A stretch of DNA of 64,000 nt from Billgrantia endophytica (GTDB taxonomy: Bacteria > Pseudomonadota > Gammaproteobacteria > Pseudomonadales > Halomonadaceae): contig NZ_PNRF01000020.1 of the NCBI RefSeq assembly GCF_002879615.1, positions 86,044 to 150,043 on the forward strand, read 5' to 3'. The position numbers were made by a program, and so were the translations under genes. Position 1 is the stretch's first letter, and every line of letters begins with the position of its first letter. The notes beneath the pieces are model-generated. The model saw only the letters and a program-made list of their open reading frames with translations, was not told the DNA's origin and made no database searches. This document shows positions 9,173 to 18,617 of the stretch, piece after piece.

Positions 9173-9862
9173 ATGACAGCCAAGACCGTCCTGATCGTCG
9201 ATGATGAAGCGCCAATCCGCGAGATGATTGCCGTGGCACTGGAAATGGCCGACTATCGCGTGCTCGAGGCCGATAACGCGCTGACCGCCCACGCCATGAT
9301 CGTCGATCACCAACCAGATCTGTTGTTGCTCGACTGGATGATGCCCGGCACCAGCGGCATCGAACTGGCGCGACGCCTCAAGCGAGAGACCGCCACCAGC
9401 GAACTGCCGATCATCCTGCTCACCGCCAAGGGCGAGGAGGACAACAAGATCCTGGGGCTCGAAGCAGGCGCCGACGACTACATCACCAAGCCCTTCTCGC
9501 CGCGGGAACTGGTGGCCCGGCTCAAGGCCGTGCTGCGACGCTCCACCCCGAAAGGCGTGGAAGACCTGGTCGAGATCGAGGGACTGCAGCTCGACCCGGT
9601 CAGTCACCGGGTCAGCGCCAATGGCAAGTCCCTGGAGATAGGCCCCACCGAGTACCGCCTGCTGCAGTTCTTCATGACCCACCAGGAGCGCGCCTATACG
9701 CGCAGCCAGTTGCTCGACCAGGTGTGGGGCGGCAATGTCTATGTCGAGGAACGTACCGTGGACGTGCATATCCGCCGCCTGCGCAAGGCGCTGGGCGATG
9801 ATCATCAGCATCTGGTCCAGACAGTGCGTGGCACCGGTTACCGATTCTCCAACAAGGTCTGA
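9173..9862 (+). CDS. phoB: PhoB, phosphate response regulator
   Basis: OmpR-type response regulator of 229 residues that activates phosphate-starvation genes. The receiver domain (residues 4-120) has the phosphoacceptor D54 in LLLLDWMMPG and the K of the KPFSPRELV motif. The winged-helix DNA-binding domain fills the C terminus (about 130-229) with GNVYVEERTVDVHIRRLRKA and TVRGTGYRFS. It is followed after one base by phoR. The Pho box upstream indicates positive autoregulation. The predicted targets in this window are the Na/Pi symporter and both pst systems. Confidence 0.97.
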   Translation: MTAKTVLIVDDEAPIREMIAVALEMADYRVLEADNALTAHAMIVDHQPDLLLLDWMMPGTSGIELARRLKRETATSELPIILLTAKGEEDNKILGLEAGADDYITKPFSPRELVARLKAVLRRSTPKGVEDLVEIEGLQLDPVSHRVSANGKSLEIGPTEYRLLQFFMTHQERAYTRSQLLDQVWGGNVYVEERTVDVHIRRLRKALGDDHQHLVQTVRGTGYRFSNKV

Positions 9863-9863
9863 C

Positions 9864-11183
9864 ATGCGTCCCTGGAGCCGCGAACTCTGGCGCCTGGGGC
9901 TATTGGCCTGTGCCGGTGGCCTGGTCGGCTGGCTGTTCTCGGCCTTCGAACTGGGCCTCGCTGCCGGCCTGGGTGTCTTCATCTTTCTTCACCTGCGCCA
10001 GCTCCGTGCCCTTCACCGCTGGCTGACACGCAGCCCCCAGGCCGAGCCACCCGCCGCCAACGGCCTCTGGGGAGAACTCTTCGACCGCCTCTATCGCTAC
10101 CAGAAGGGGCAGCGCCATACCCAGGAGCGCCTTCGTACTACCCTCAAGCGCATCCAGGAGTCCTCCGAAGCCATGCGAGACAGCGTGGTAATGCTCGATG
10201 AGCACGGCGACCTGGAGTGGTGGAACGGTGCCGCCGAACGCATGCTCGGCCTGCGGACCAGCCAGGACCGGGGTCAGCACATCACCAACCTGGTGCGGGA
10301 CCCGCGCTTCGTGGCCTACTTCACTGCCCGCGACTACCGCGAACCCCTGACGCTACCCTCCCCCATCGACGAACGGATCATCCTGCAAGCCCAGATCACC
10401 CTGTACGGCAATGACGAGCGCCTGTTGATGGCGCGGGATATCACGCGCCTGCACCGGCTGGAACAGATGCGTCGCGACTTCGTCGCCAATGTCTCTCATG
10501 AGCTGAGGACACCGCTGACCGTGCTGACCGGATATCTCGAAACCTACGCCGACAACGCCGACCAGTTGCCGCCACGCCTTGCCCGTGGCCTCTCCCAGAT
10601 GCAGGGACAAACCACCCGCATGCAGAATCTGGTCAATGACCTGTTGCTGCTGTCACGCCTGGAACTCGAACAGAGCGGCGACGACCATTTGCCTCTGGAT
10701 ATAGGGGCGCTGCTCGAGAACGTCTGCCGCGACGCCGACGCACTCTCAGCGGGCCGCCAGCAGGTGACGGTGGAGATCGCCGAGGAGCGAACGCTTCTTG
10801 GCAGCGAACAGGAAGTTCGCAGTGCCGTGTCGAACCTGGCCTTCAATGCCGTACGTTACACCCCGGAAGGTAGCCATATCACCCTGCGCTGGAAGCGCCA
10901 TGAGCACGGCGCCTGCGTGGAAGTGGAGGACGATGGGGACGGCATCGACCCGGAGCACGTCCCGCGATTGACCGAGCGCTTCTACCGGGTCGACAAGGGC
11001 AGGAGTACCACCACCGGCGGTACCGGCCTGGGCCTGGCCATCGTCAAGCATGTGCTGCTGCGCCATGACGCTCGTCTTGAGATCGATACCCGCCCCGGCC
11101 ATGGCGCGCTGTTCCGCTGCGTGTTTCCCGCCACTCGGCTGGCCGCGGCGAATGAGCAGGGCTCCCGGGTACGGCGGGCCTGA
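9864..11183 (+). CDS. phoR: PhoR, phosphate sensor histidine kinase
   Basis: Inner-membrane sensor kinase of 439 residues. Two hydrophobic stretches in residues 10-42 form a short hairpin with little periplasmic sequence, as in E. coli PhoR. A PAS domain lies at about 95-195. The dimerisation helix carries the phosphorylated H212 in FVANVSHELRTPLTVL, and the ATPase domain has the N box (NLAFNAVRYT) and G boxes (DDGDGIDPEH, GGTGLGLAI). Start at 9864 is one base after the phoB stop; the longer frame begins inside phoB. PhoR activity is expected to be held in check by Pst and PhoU when phosphate is plentiful. Confidence 0.96.
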   Translation: MRPWSRELWRLGLLACAGGLVGWLFSAFELGLAAGLGVFIFLHLRQLRALHRWLTRSPQAEPPAANGLWGELFDRLYRYQKGQRHTQERLRTTLKRIQESSEAMRDSVVMLDEHGDLEWWNGAAERMLGLRTSQDRGQHITNLVRDPRFVAYFTARDYREPLTLPSPIDERIILQAQITLYGNDERLLMARDITRLHRLEQMRRDFVANVSHELRTPLTVLTGYLETYADNADQLPPRLARGLSQMQGQTTRMQNLVNDLLLLSRLELEQSGDDHLPLDIGALLENVCRDADALSAGRQQVTVEIAEERTLLGSEQEVRSAVSNLAFNAVRYTPEGSHITLRWKRHEHGACVEVEDDGDGIDPEHVPRLTERFYRVDKGRSTTTGGTGLGLAIVKHVLLRHDARLEIDTRPGHGALFRCVFPATRLAAANEQGSRVRRA

Positions 11184-11363
11184 TCAATCGTCAAAGCGAG
11201 GGGCTGAGCCAGCGCCGCAAAGGTGTCGGCAGGTTTTCCGTTCCCATGGCCAAAATAGCGCCGCACAAGCCCGGCATGGGAAAGTTCGTATTCTCGACTA
11301 GGTTAGGGGAGGAACGACATCAGGGCCAAAAGCCCATCGAACGCTTGAAAGAGGAATAACAAG

Positions 11364-12944
11364 ATGTTCAAGAAGACCCTACTTGTCACCACCATGATCG
11401 GCGCGATGGTGGCATCCGCCGCCCATGCCGAGACCCTGCGCTGGACCCGCTCCGCCGATAGCCTGACCCTGGACCCGCATTCCAGGAATGAAGGACCGAC
11501 GCACTCGGTCAGTCACCAGATCTTCGATACCCTGCTCTACCAGGATATGAACCTCGAGCAGCAGCCCGGTCTGGCCACCGACTGGTACGTGAAGGAGGAC
11601 GATCCCGAGGTCTGGGTATTCGACATCCGCGAGGGGGTGACCTTCCATGAAGGACAGGCGCTAACCGCCGACGACGTGGTCTTTTCCCTGAACCGTGCGC
11701 GTCACTCGAACTCCGACATGCGCGGCCTGCTGACCGCCATCGTCGAGGTGCGCGCAACGGACGAGCATACCGTCGAAATACAGACCGACGGCCCCAATCC
11801 GCTGGTACCCAACAACCTCACCAATCTGTTCATCATGAGCCAGGAATGGGCCGAGGAACACGGCGTCGAGGAACCGCAGGACTATGCCGCCGGCGAGGAA
11901 ACCTACGCGGTGCGCAATGCCAACGGCACGGGGCCGTTCCGCCTCGAGAGTCGTGAACCCGACGTGCGCACGGTGCTCGTACGTAACGACAACCATTGGG
12001 GCATCGATCACTATCCGATGGAGATCTCGCAGTTGATCTACACGCCCATCGAATCGGCCTCGACCCGCGTCGCCGCACTGCTCTCAGGCGAAGTCGACCT
12101 GCTTCAGGAGACCCCGGTACAGGACATCGAGCGCCTGGCCGGTGCCGATGGCATCAAGAATGAGCAAGGCGCCGAGAACCGTACCATCTTTCTCGGCATG
12201 CGCAGGGATCACGATACGCTGGACAGCATCGATGTCGACAGCAACCCGTTCGCCGACCGCCGCGTGCGCGAAGCCATCAATCTGGCGGTGGATGCCACGA
12301 CCATCCAGCGCTCGGTGATGCGCGGCAACTCCGAACCCGCCGGGATGATCGCGCCTCCCTTCGTCAATGGCTACTCCGAAGCACTCGACGAGGTGCTGCC
12401 AGCGGACGTCGAGCGTGCCCAGGCGCTGATGGACGAAGCCGGCTATGGTGACGGCTTCCGCATCACTCTCAACTGCTCCAACGACCGTTACGTCAACGAC
12501 GAACAGATCTGCCAGGCAGTGGTGAGTATGCTGGCGCGTATCGGCATCACCGTGGACCTGGTGGCCCAGCCCATGTCGGTGCATTCCGCCGAGATGTCCC
12601 GCGAGGAATACGACTTCTACATGCTCGGCTGGGGCGTGCCTCCCATGGACTCCGAATACATCTTCAACTTCCTCTACCATACCAAGGAAGACAACCGTGG
12701 CACCTGGAACTTCACCGGCTACAGCGACGCGCGGGTCGACGAGCTGACCGTGGCCATGAGCCAGGAAGTGGACGAGAACGCGCGTAACGAGATGATCGCC
12801 GAGGCCTGGCAGATCGTTCACGACGAAATCCTCTACATTCCCATCCACCATCAGATGCTGACCTGGTCGATGCGCGACGACATCGACTTTCCCGTGCAGA
12901 GCGAAAACACGCCTCACTTCAAGTATCTACGGTTCAATAACTAA
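11364..12944 (+). CDS. Peptide-type ABC substrate-binding protein
   Basis: Periplasmic solute-binding protein of the SBP_bac_5 (DppA/OppA) family, 526 residues. The signal peptide MFKKTLLVTTMIGAMVASAA ends at AHA before ETLRWTRSADSLTLDPHSR. Family segments include VWVFDIREGVTFHEGQALTA, DVVFSLNRARH and GTGPFRL. A good AGAGGAATAACAAG leader precedes the ATG. No permease or ATPase genes adjoin it, so it is an orphan or serves a transporter elsewhere; the ligand (peptide, opine or nickel-type) is unknown. It follows phoR by 180 bases with no visible terminator and ends at a strong bidirectional hairpin. Confidence 0.92.
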   Translation: MFKKTLLVTTMIGAMVASAAHAETLRWTRSADSLTLDPHSRNEGPTHSVSHQIFDTLLYQDMNLEQQPGLATDWYVKEDDPEVWVFDIREGVTFHEGQALTADDVVFSLNRARHSNSDMRGLLTAIVEVRATDEHTVEIQTDGPNPLVPNNLTNLFIMSQEWAEEHGVEEPQDYAAGEETYAVRNANGTGPFRLESREPDVRTVLVRNDNHWGIDHYPMEISQLIYTPIESASTRVAALLSGEVDLLQETPVQDIERLAGADGIKNEQGAENRTIFLGMRRDHDTLDSIDVDSNPFADRRVREAINLAVDATTIQRSVMRGNSEPAGMIAPPFVNGYSEALDEVLPADVERAQALMDEAGYGDGFRITLNCSNDRYVNDEQICQAVVSMLARIGITVDLVAQPMSVHSAEMSREEYDFYMLGWGVPPMDSEYIFNFLYHTKEDNRGTWNFTGYSDARVDELTVAMSQEVDENARNEMIAEAWQIVHDEILYIPIHHQMLTWSMRDDIDFPVQSENTPHFKYLRFNN

Positions 12945-12960
12945 GCTATCGATACCTCTG

Positions 12961-12998
12961 CCCCCCGGCCGCCGCAAGCGGCCGGGGGGGCATTATTT
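12961..12998. terminator. Strong bidirectional hairpin between SBP gene and pstB
   Basis: Perfect 12-base stem, CCCCCCGGCCGC (12961-12972) and GCGGCCGGGGGG (12978-12989), with a five-base loop, then the T-rich CATTATTT on the plus side. It separates the convergent SBP gene and pst operon. Confidence 0.85.
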
Positions 12999-13007
12999 CC
13001 CAGACTT

Positions 13008-13823
13008 TCATCCGAAGCGGCCGGTGATATAGTCGTGGGTTCGCTGGTCCCTGGGGTTGGTGAATATCTTGTCGGTATCGCCCACCTCGACCATGTCGCC
13101 CATGTGGAAGAAGGCCGTCTTGTGCGCGACCCGGGCCGCCTGCTGCATGTTATGGGTGACCATGGCAATGGTATAGCTGGCGCTCAGTTCGTCGATCAAC
13201 TGCTCGATCTTGGCGGTGGCGATGGGATCGAGTGCCGAGCAAGGTTCATCCATCAGGATCACTTCGGGGCTGACCGCAATCGTTCTGGCAATGCACAGGC
13301 GCTGCTGCTGCCCCCCCGACAAGCTGGTACCCGGCTGGTCGAGGCGATCCTTGACTTCGCCCCACAGCCCCGCACGTTGCAGGCTACTCTCCACGACCTC
13401 ATCGAGCTCGGCGCGACGCTTGGCCAAACCGTGCAGCCGCGGTCCGTAGGCGATGTTTTCATAGATCGACTTGGGAAAGGGATTGGGCTTCTGGAACACG
13501 ATGCCCACCTGGGCCCGCAGCAGTACCACGTCCAGCGATGGCGCATAGATATCGTTGCCATCGAGGGTCACATCGCCCTCTACCCGGCAGCCGGTGATGG
13601 TATCGTTCATGCGGTTGAGACAACGCAGAAAGGTCGACTTGCCGCAGCCAGATGGCCCGATGAAGGCGATGACCTCATTCTCGATGATATCGAGGTCGAT
13701 GCCATACAGCGCCTGGCTGTCGCCGTAGAACACCTTGACGCCGCGTGTACTCATCTTGACTTGACTGCTGTGGGTCTCGCGCTTCGGCGCGGCCTTGGGA
13801 ACGGCAACGGTTGCAGTTGTCAT
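13008..13823 (-). CDS. pstB: PstB, phosphate ABC ATPase (system 1)
   Basis: Cytoplasmic ATPase that powers high-affinity phosphate import, 271 residues. Walker [10 protein letters not shown] (about residues 56-64), Q-loop FQKPNPFP, signature LSGGQQQR, Walker B VILMDEP and the switch histidine in MVTHNMQQ are all present. The start codon at 13823 directly abuts the pstA stop, so translation is probably coupled. It is the last gene of the operon and ends near the 12961 terminator. It has a canonical signature motif, unlike PstB of system 2. Confidence 0.96.
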   Translation of the reverse strand: MTTATVAVPKAAPKRETHSSQVKMSTRGVKVFYGDSQALYGIDLDIIENEVIAFIGPSGCGKSTFLRCLNRMNDTITGCRVEGDVTLDGNDIYAPSLDVVLLRAQVGIVFQKPNPFPKSIYENIAYGPRLHGLAKRRAELDEVVESSLQRAGLWGEVKDRLDQPGTSLSGGQQQRLCIARTIAVSPEVILMDEPCSALDPIATAKIEQLIDELSASYTIAMVTHNMQQAARVAHKTAFFHMGDMVEVGDTDKIFTNPRDQRTHDYITGRFG

Positions 13824-15194
13824 TTACCACCTCGTCTCGAATTTCTTGCGTAGCCAGATGGCCAGCGCATTAAGGCTCAGCATCAAGGCCAGCAGCACGA
13901 TGATGGCCGCTGACGTTCGCGCCTCGAAGAAGTTGCGTAGCTCGTTGCCCTGCCATAGATAGATCTGCACGGGCAGCGCAGTGGCCTGGTCCAGCGGGGA
14001 ACCAGGCACATTGGATACAAAGGCATTCATTCCGATCAGCAGCAGTGGCGCGGTCTCGCCCAGCGCCTGGGCGACGCCGAGGATCGACCCGGTGAGAATA
14101 CCCGGCAGTGCCAGCGGCAACACATGATGAAACACCGTCTGTATGCGCGAGGCACCAATTCCCAGCGCCGCCTGACGGATGGATGGCGGAATCGAACGCA
14201 GTGAGGCACGAGTGGCGATGATGATCGTCGGTAGCGTCATCAAGGTCAGCACCAGCCCGCCCACCAGCGGCGCCGATAAAGGCAGGCGCAGGTAGCCGAT
14301 GAAGATTGCGGCACCGAGCAGGCCAAATACGATGGACGGCACCGCCGCCAGGTTGTTGATGTTGATTTCGATCAGATCGGTGAGACGGTTCTTGGGCGCG
14401 AATTCCTCCAGATAGACAGCACTCGCCACGCCGATCGGTACCGATAGCACGATCACGATCAACATCATGAACAGTGAGCCCATGAAGGCGCCGGCCAGGC
14501 CAGCAGAGGCCAGCGAACTGCGCGAGTCGGGATTGAGGAACAGCGCCGTGCTGAACGCATTGCGGATCACTCCACGTTCATGGAGTGCATCGGCCCACTC
14601 CCGGGTCTGAGCACTCAACTGTTGCTGAGCATCGGGCAGGTCGCGGTCGATATTGCCCTTGATCCAGACATCGACATTGGCGCTCGCCAGCAGCTTGAGC
14701 CGTTTCGTTTCACCCAGCAGGGAAGGGTCGTCGATGAACCGGTCACGGAGCGCACGCCGCTCACCCGAAGTGACCAGCGCACGGAGATCGCGGGTCTGCC
14801 GCGCTTCGATCTCCTCACCCAACTCGGCTTCAAGGGCATCGTCAATCAGCTGCTGCCAGTTGACCAGGCCTACCTGACTCTGCCAGGCCAGATCACGATC
14901 ACGGAAATCCGCAGCCCTCTCTCCTGCTTCCTGTACCGGTCGCGCCTCGACTTGAACCACCTCGGGATCGAAATGGATATCGAGATAGAAGGTTGCCTGC
15001 CAGAAGGCCGGCAAACCACGCATCAGGATACTGGAGAAGAGGATCACCACCAGTACCATGCCGGTGGTCACCGCGGCCAGCCCCATTCGCCGGAAGCGAC
15101 GCTCTTTGGCATGCCGCCTGTCGAGCGACTTCTCGATGGTTTCCAACCGTTCGCGGCGGCGCACTTCTCGAGCTTCAATGGTCAGCGTAGTCAC
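13824..15194 (-). CDS. pstA: PstA, phosphate permease with DUF3333 (system 1)
   Basis: Inner-membrane permease subunit of 456 residues, longer than E. coli PstA (about 296) because a DUF3333-type region of roughly 200 residues precedes the permease core. After the first membrane segment (MGLAAVTTGMVLVVILFSSI) comes a long, charged, probably periplasmic loop. The core carries the EAA-type loop ASRIQTVFHHVLPLALPGIL. Translation begins at a GTG. It lies six bases after the pstC stop and abuts pstB. The extension is typical of several gammaproteobacteria; its role is unknown. Confidence 0.93.
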   Translation of the reverse strand: MTTLTIEAREVRRRERLETIEKSLDRRHAKERRFRRMGLAAVTTGMVLVVILFSSILMRGLPAFWQATFYLDIHFDPEVVQVEARPVQEAGERAADFRDRDLAWQSQVGLVNWQQLIDDALEAELGEEIEARQTRDLRALVTSGERRALRDRFIDDPSLLGETKRLKLLASANVDVWIKGNIDRDLPDAQQQLSAQTREWADALHERGVIRNAFSTALFLNPDSRSSLASAGLAGAFMGSLFMMLIVIVLSVPIGVASAVYLEEFAPKNRLTDLIEININNLAAVPSIVFGLLGAAIFIGYLRLPLSAPLVGGLVLTLMTLPTIIIATRASLRSIPPSIRQAALGIGASRIQTVFHHVLPLALPGILTGSILGVAQALGETAPLLLIGMNAFVSNVPGSPLDQATALPVQIYLWQGNELRNFFEARTSAAIIVLLALMLSLNALAIWLRKKFETRW

Positions 15195-15200
15195 GAGGCA

Positions 15201-16571
15201 TTACTCATATTGCTGGCGATATCGGCGCACCACGACCAGTGCAATGACGTTCAAGCCAAGAGTGATCACGAACAGTGTCAAGCCCAGGGCAAAGGCAACC
15301 AGCGACTGCGGGCTGGCAAAGTCCATGTCACCGGTCAGCTGATTGACGATGGTCACGGTAATGGTCGACACCGCCTCGAAGGGGTTGGCGTGGAGGACCG
15401 GGTTGTTGCCCGCCGCCAGCACCACGATCATGGTTTCCCCGATGGCGCGACTCGCGGCCAGCAGAAAGGCGCCGACGATGCCGGGAAGCGCCGCTGGCAA
15501 CACCACCTGGCGGATGGTTTCCGACTTGGTCGCGCCCAGCCCGAGGGCGCCGTCGCGCAACGCCTTGGGCACCTGGGTGATGATGTCGTCGGAGAGCGAT
15601 GAGACAAAGGGGATGATCATGATACCCATCACCAAGCCGGCGGTCAGGGCACTGGTGGTACGGATGTTGAGACCGACCAGTTCGCCAAACCCGGAAAGGA
15701 AGGGACCAATGACGATGAGGGCGAAAAAGCCATAAACGATGGTGGGAATCCCGGCAAGCACCTCGATCACCGGCTTGGCGACGCTGCGTAGCCAAGCCGG
15801 TGCGTACTCGGCCATGTAGATGGCGGTCATCAGTCCCAGGGGGATCGCCACCAGCAGGGCGATGATGCTGACCATCAGCGTGCCCCATAGCAGTGGAAGC
15901 AGGCCATACTCGCCCTGCCCCCCCGCCCCGGAGGAACTGAACCGGGGATTCCAGGTGGTGCCGAAGAAGAATTCGACAGGGCTGACGAAACGGAAGAAAT
16001 TCATCGCCTCGCCGATCATCGACAATATGATACCCACCGTGGTGAGAATCGCGACGCCTGAACATGTCGCCAGCAGAGCCGTGATCGCTTTCTCGACATG
16101 GTTCCTGGCTCGCAGCCGGGGCGTGACATGACGCCGGGCCACGACCAGTCCAACCACCGCCACGATTGACATGGTAGCCAACATGCTGAGGTGGCCAAGC
16201 ATTTCGAGGCGCGCCTGTTGGCTGGCTGCCAGGCGTTCGAAATCCTGCGGATCAGCCACATTCTGCCCTGCGGCAAGCGCCGCAATACGGCGCATCACTA
16301 GCTGCTGCTCACGCTCGGAAAACGCCGCCACTTCCGGTGGCAGTTGCTGAAAAACCAGCAGATCGATGATCCCCGGCTCGAAAACACTCCACAGGATAAA
16401 CAACAGCAGTGCCGGCAAGCCGCACCAGAGGGCGACCAGCACACCATAATAACCGGGTCGAGAATGCAGCCGCTCCCCACTGCCAGCCACCGCTTTGCTG
16501 CGTGTCAGACCCAGCTGATAGGCAAGGGCCATGACGATCAGTACGGTGGCGATCAAGGCAAGATTGTTCAT
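15201..16571 (-). CDS. pstC: PstC, phosphate permease with N-terminal extension (system 1)
   Basis: Inner-membrane permease of 456 residues. The core in the C-terminal half has the EAA loop ATKSETIRQVVLPAALPGIV and segments such as YGLLPLLWGTLMVSIIALLV. An N-terminal extension of about 150 residues with further membrane segments (first: NNLALIATVLIVMALAYQLG) corresponds to the DUF3708 type found in Pseudomonas-like PstC. Start at 16571 has GGAG just upstream, and the frame extends 24 codons further. It lies between pstS and pstA. Confidence 0.93.
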   Translation of the reverse strand: MNNLALIATVLIVMALAYQLGLTRSKAVAGSGERLHSRPGYYGVLVALWCGLPALLLFILWSVFEPGIIDLLVFQQLPPEVAAFSEREQQLVMRRIAALAAGQNVADPQDFERLAASQQARLEMLGHLSMLATMSIVAVVGLVVARRHVTPRLRARNHVEKAITALLATCSGVAILTTVGIILSMIGEAMNFFRFVSPVEFFFGTTWNPRFSSSGAGGQGEYGLLPLLWGTLMVSIIALLVAIPLGLMTAIYMAEYAPAWLRSVAKPVIEVLAGIPTIVYGFFALIVIGPFLSGFGELVGLNIRTTSALTAGLVMGIMIIPFVSSLSDDIITQVPKALRDGALGLGATKSETIRQVVLPAALPGIVGAFLLAASRAIGETMIVVLAAGNNPVLHANPFEAVSTITVTIVNQLTGDMDFASPQSLVAFALGLTLFVITLGLNVIALVVVRRYRQQYE

Positions 16572-16658
16572 CCTGTCTCCAGCTTCTTCCCCAACAGCCA
16601 ATGACGAGAGCCGATAGAGATGCCGGCTCTCGTCGCATGGCACGCGCTACATTCGTTC

Positions 16659-17696
16659 TTATTCGCCGGTGGCGACGGTACGGGCCTGGAACTGCTCCAG
16701 GGCGCTGGCACGCTCGTCATCGTCCATCGGTATCAGGCCGGCGTCTTCCAGCGGACTGCCATAGCCCGAGATCATCTCGTTGAGGAAGAACTCGGTATAC
16801 TCTGCCAGGCCGGGGATCACATCGAGGTGCTCGCCCTTGACATAGAAGAACAGCGGGCGTGATACCGGATACTCGCCGGAGCCGATGGTATCGAGGCTAG
16901 GCGTTACGCCATCAACGGTGGCCACCTGCAGGCGATCGCGGTTCTGATCGTAGAAGCTCAACCCGAAGACGCCCACGGCATCGGCCTGGGCGTCCAGGCG
17001 AGCCAGTGTCTCGGTGTAGTCGCCGGCAATCTCGATGATACGGCCATCGCCACGCAACGCGTTGCAGAACTCGCCCCTAGCGTCGTCGTCGAGCTGCTGG
17101 ACCTCGTCGTAAGTGTCACAGCCGGGATGAATCACTCTTTCCTCGAAGACTTCACGTGTGCCGTGATTGGATGCCGGGATAACCAGCACGATCTCTTGAT
17201 CGGGCAGGTCGCTATCGATGTCGGACCAACGAGTGTAGGGGTTTTCGACCATCTCGCCATCGACCGGCACTTCGGCAGCGGCGGCGGCGAAGAGATGGCG
17301 CGGCGTCAAGGCAAAGGAGTCGCGATCGGCCCGTGAGGCGAACACGATGCCATCGTAGCCGAACATCACCTCGAGCACTTCTTCAACGCCGTTGGCCTTG
17401 CAGTTCTCGACCTCGCCGCTGCGAATGGCGCGGGAGGCATTGGCGATATCGATGGTGTTCTCGCCGACACCCTGACAAAACTGGCGCAGGCCGCCACCAG
17501 AGCCGCCAGAGCCCACGACCGGCGTGTTGAACTGAGGGAAGGAGCCACCGAACTCTTCCGCGACGATGCTGGCAAACGGCAACACGGTGGAAGAACCGGC
17601 GATCTGGATGGTTTCACGGGCCATGGCCGAGGTGGAAAAACCGACCGCCAAAGAGGCGGCAACCGTGATACCAAGCGTGCTCTTGCTGAAACTCAT
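16659..17696 (-). CDS. pstS: PstS, phosphate-binding protein (system 1)
   Basis: Periplasmic phosphate receptor of the first Pst system, 345 residues. The signal peptide MSFSKSTLGITVAASLAVGF ends at AMA, and the mature protein begins RETIQIAGSSTVLPFASIVA. The phosphate-binding loops GSSTVLP and GSGGSGGG are visible, as is NHGTREVFE. The ATG at 17696 is preceded by AGGAGAGTGAAG; a GTG two codons earlier is possible. A Pho-box-like sequence lies about 100 bases upstream. It leads the pstSCAB operon. Confidence 0.95.
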   Translation of the reverse strand: MSFSKSTLGITVAASLAVGFSTSAMARETIQIAGSSTVLPFASIVAEEFGGSFPQFNTPVVGSGGSGGGLRQFCQGVGENTIDIANASRAIRSGEVENCKANGVEEVLEVMFGYDGIVFASRADRDSFALTPRHLFAAAAAEVPVDGEMVENPYTRWSDIDSDLPDQEIVLVIPASNHGTREVFEERVIHPGCDTYDEVQQLDDDARGEFCNALRGDGRIIEIAGDYTETLARLDAQADAVGVFGLSFYDQNRDRLQVATVDGVTPSLDTIGSGEYPVSRPLFFYVKGEHLDVIPGLAEYTEFFLNEMISGYGSPLEDAGLIPMDDDERASALEQFQARTVATGE

Positions 17697-17797
17697 CTTC
17701 ACTCTCCTCGCTGCGTATGGGGACTGGCCGTGGCAGTGATGCCGGCCAGCTCATGTCGGCCATGTGCCGATCGCGAGATTGAGGATGCGCGTATTTG

Positions 17798-17815
17798 GTT
17801 GCAGAAATATGACAG
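17798..17815 (-). promoter_or_regulatory. Pho box upstream of pstS (system 1)
   Basis: Minus-strand CTGTCATATTTCTGCAAC: the first heptamer is perfect, the second has two mismatches. It lies in the 167-base gap between phoU and pstS and gives the second Pst operon its own likely PhoB-dependent promoter. Confidence 0.65.
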
Positions 17816-17863
17816 GGAGCGAGGTGGTATCGAAGTTTGGGATGCTCCCCGTCCCGGAATACG

Positions 17864-18592
17864 TCAATCACGGCCCTTGAGGGCGGCCTCGTCCAACTCA
17901 TCGAGATCGATGTGGCGGATATCCAGGCCCTTCACCAGGTAAACCACGTACTCGGCCAGGTTGTCGGCATGGTCGCCAACCCGTTCCAGGGCACGCAGTA
18001 TCCACATCACACTGAGCACCGGACCAATGGCGCGGTTGTCCTCCATCATGAAGGTCATCAGCGAGCGCATGGCACTGCCGTACTCATCGTCCACCGCCTC
18101 GTCCTCGCGCACCACCTGCAGCGCCAGCTCGGTGTCGAAGCGGGCAAAGGCGGTCAGCGCATCGCGCAGCATCTTGCGCACGTGTTCGCTGATATGGCGC
18201 ACTTCCACCAGCCCACGCACGGCGGTGCCGCTCTCGATCAGGCTCAGCGCGTTGCGGGCGATCTTGCTGGCTTCATCGCCGATTCGCTCCAGGTCGGCAG
18301 TGGCGCGGATTACCGCCAGCACCAGGCGCAGGTCCGAGGCCGCCGGCTGGCGCCGCGCCAGCACCCGGGTGCATTCGTCATCTATCCTGAGCTGCATGTC
18401 GTTGACCTGACGGTCGTTGTCACGGACCTTCTCGGCCAGTCGGCTATCGCCTTCAAGCAACGCCTTGACCGCCTCCTGGATCTGGTTCTCGACCAGCCCA
18501 CCCATGGTCATCAGGTGGGTCTTGAGCTCTTCCAGCTCTTGATTGAACTGCCGGGAGATATGCTGGCTATGGGTATCGCTGGTGATGTCCAT
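17864..18592 (-). CDS. phoU: PhoU, Pho regulon negative regulator
   Basis: Cytoplasmic three-helix-bundle repeat protein of 242 residues that couples Pst to PhoR and keeps the Pho regulon off in high phosphate. Both metal-binding repeats are present: ATADLERIGDEASKIARNAL and LRALERVGDHADNLAEYVVY. Start at 18592 gives the family N terminus MDITSDTHSQHISRQFNQEL; the frame runs 39 codons further upstream into pstB. It lies between pstB of system 2 and pstS of system 1, so one PhoU probably serves both transporters. Confidence 0.95.
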   Translation of the reverse strand: MDITSDTHSQHISRQFNQELEELKTHLMTMGGLVENQIQEAVKALLEGDSRLAEKVRDNDRQVNDMQLRIDDECTRVLARRQPAASDLRLVLAVIRATADLERIGDEASKIARNALSLIESGTAVRGLVEVRHISEHVRKMLRDALTAFARFDTELALQVVREDEAVDDEYGSAMRSLMTFMMEDNRAIGPVLSVMWILRALERVGDHADNLAEYVVYLVKGLDIRHIDLDELDEAALKGRD

Positions 18593-18617
18593 GTGACTCT
18601 CCTGGGGGCCGCCTAGG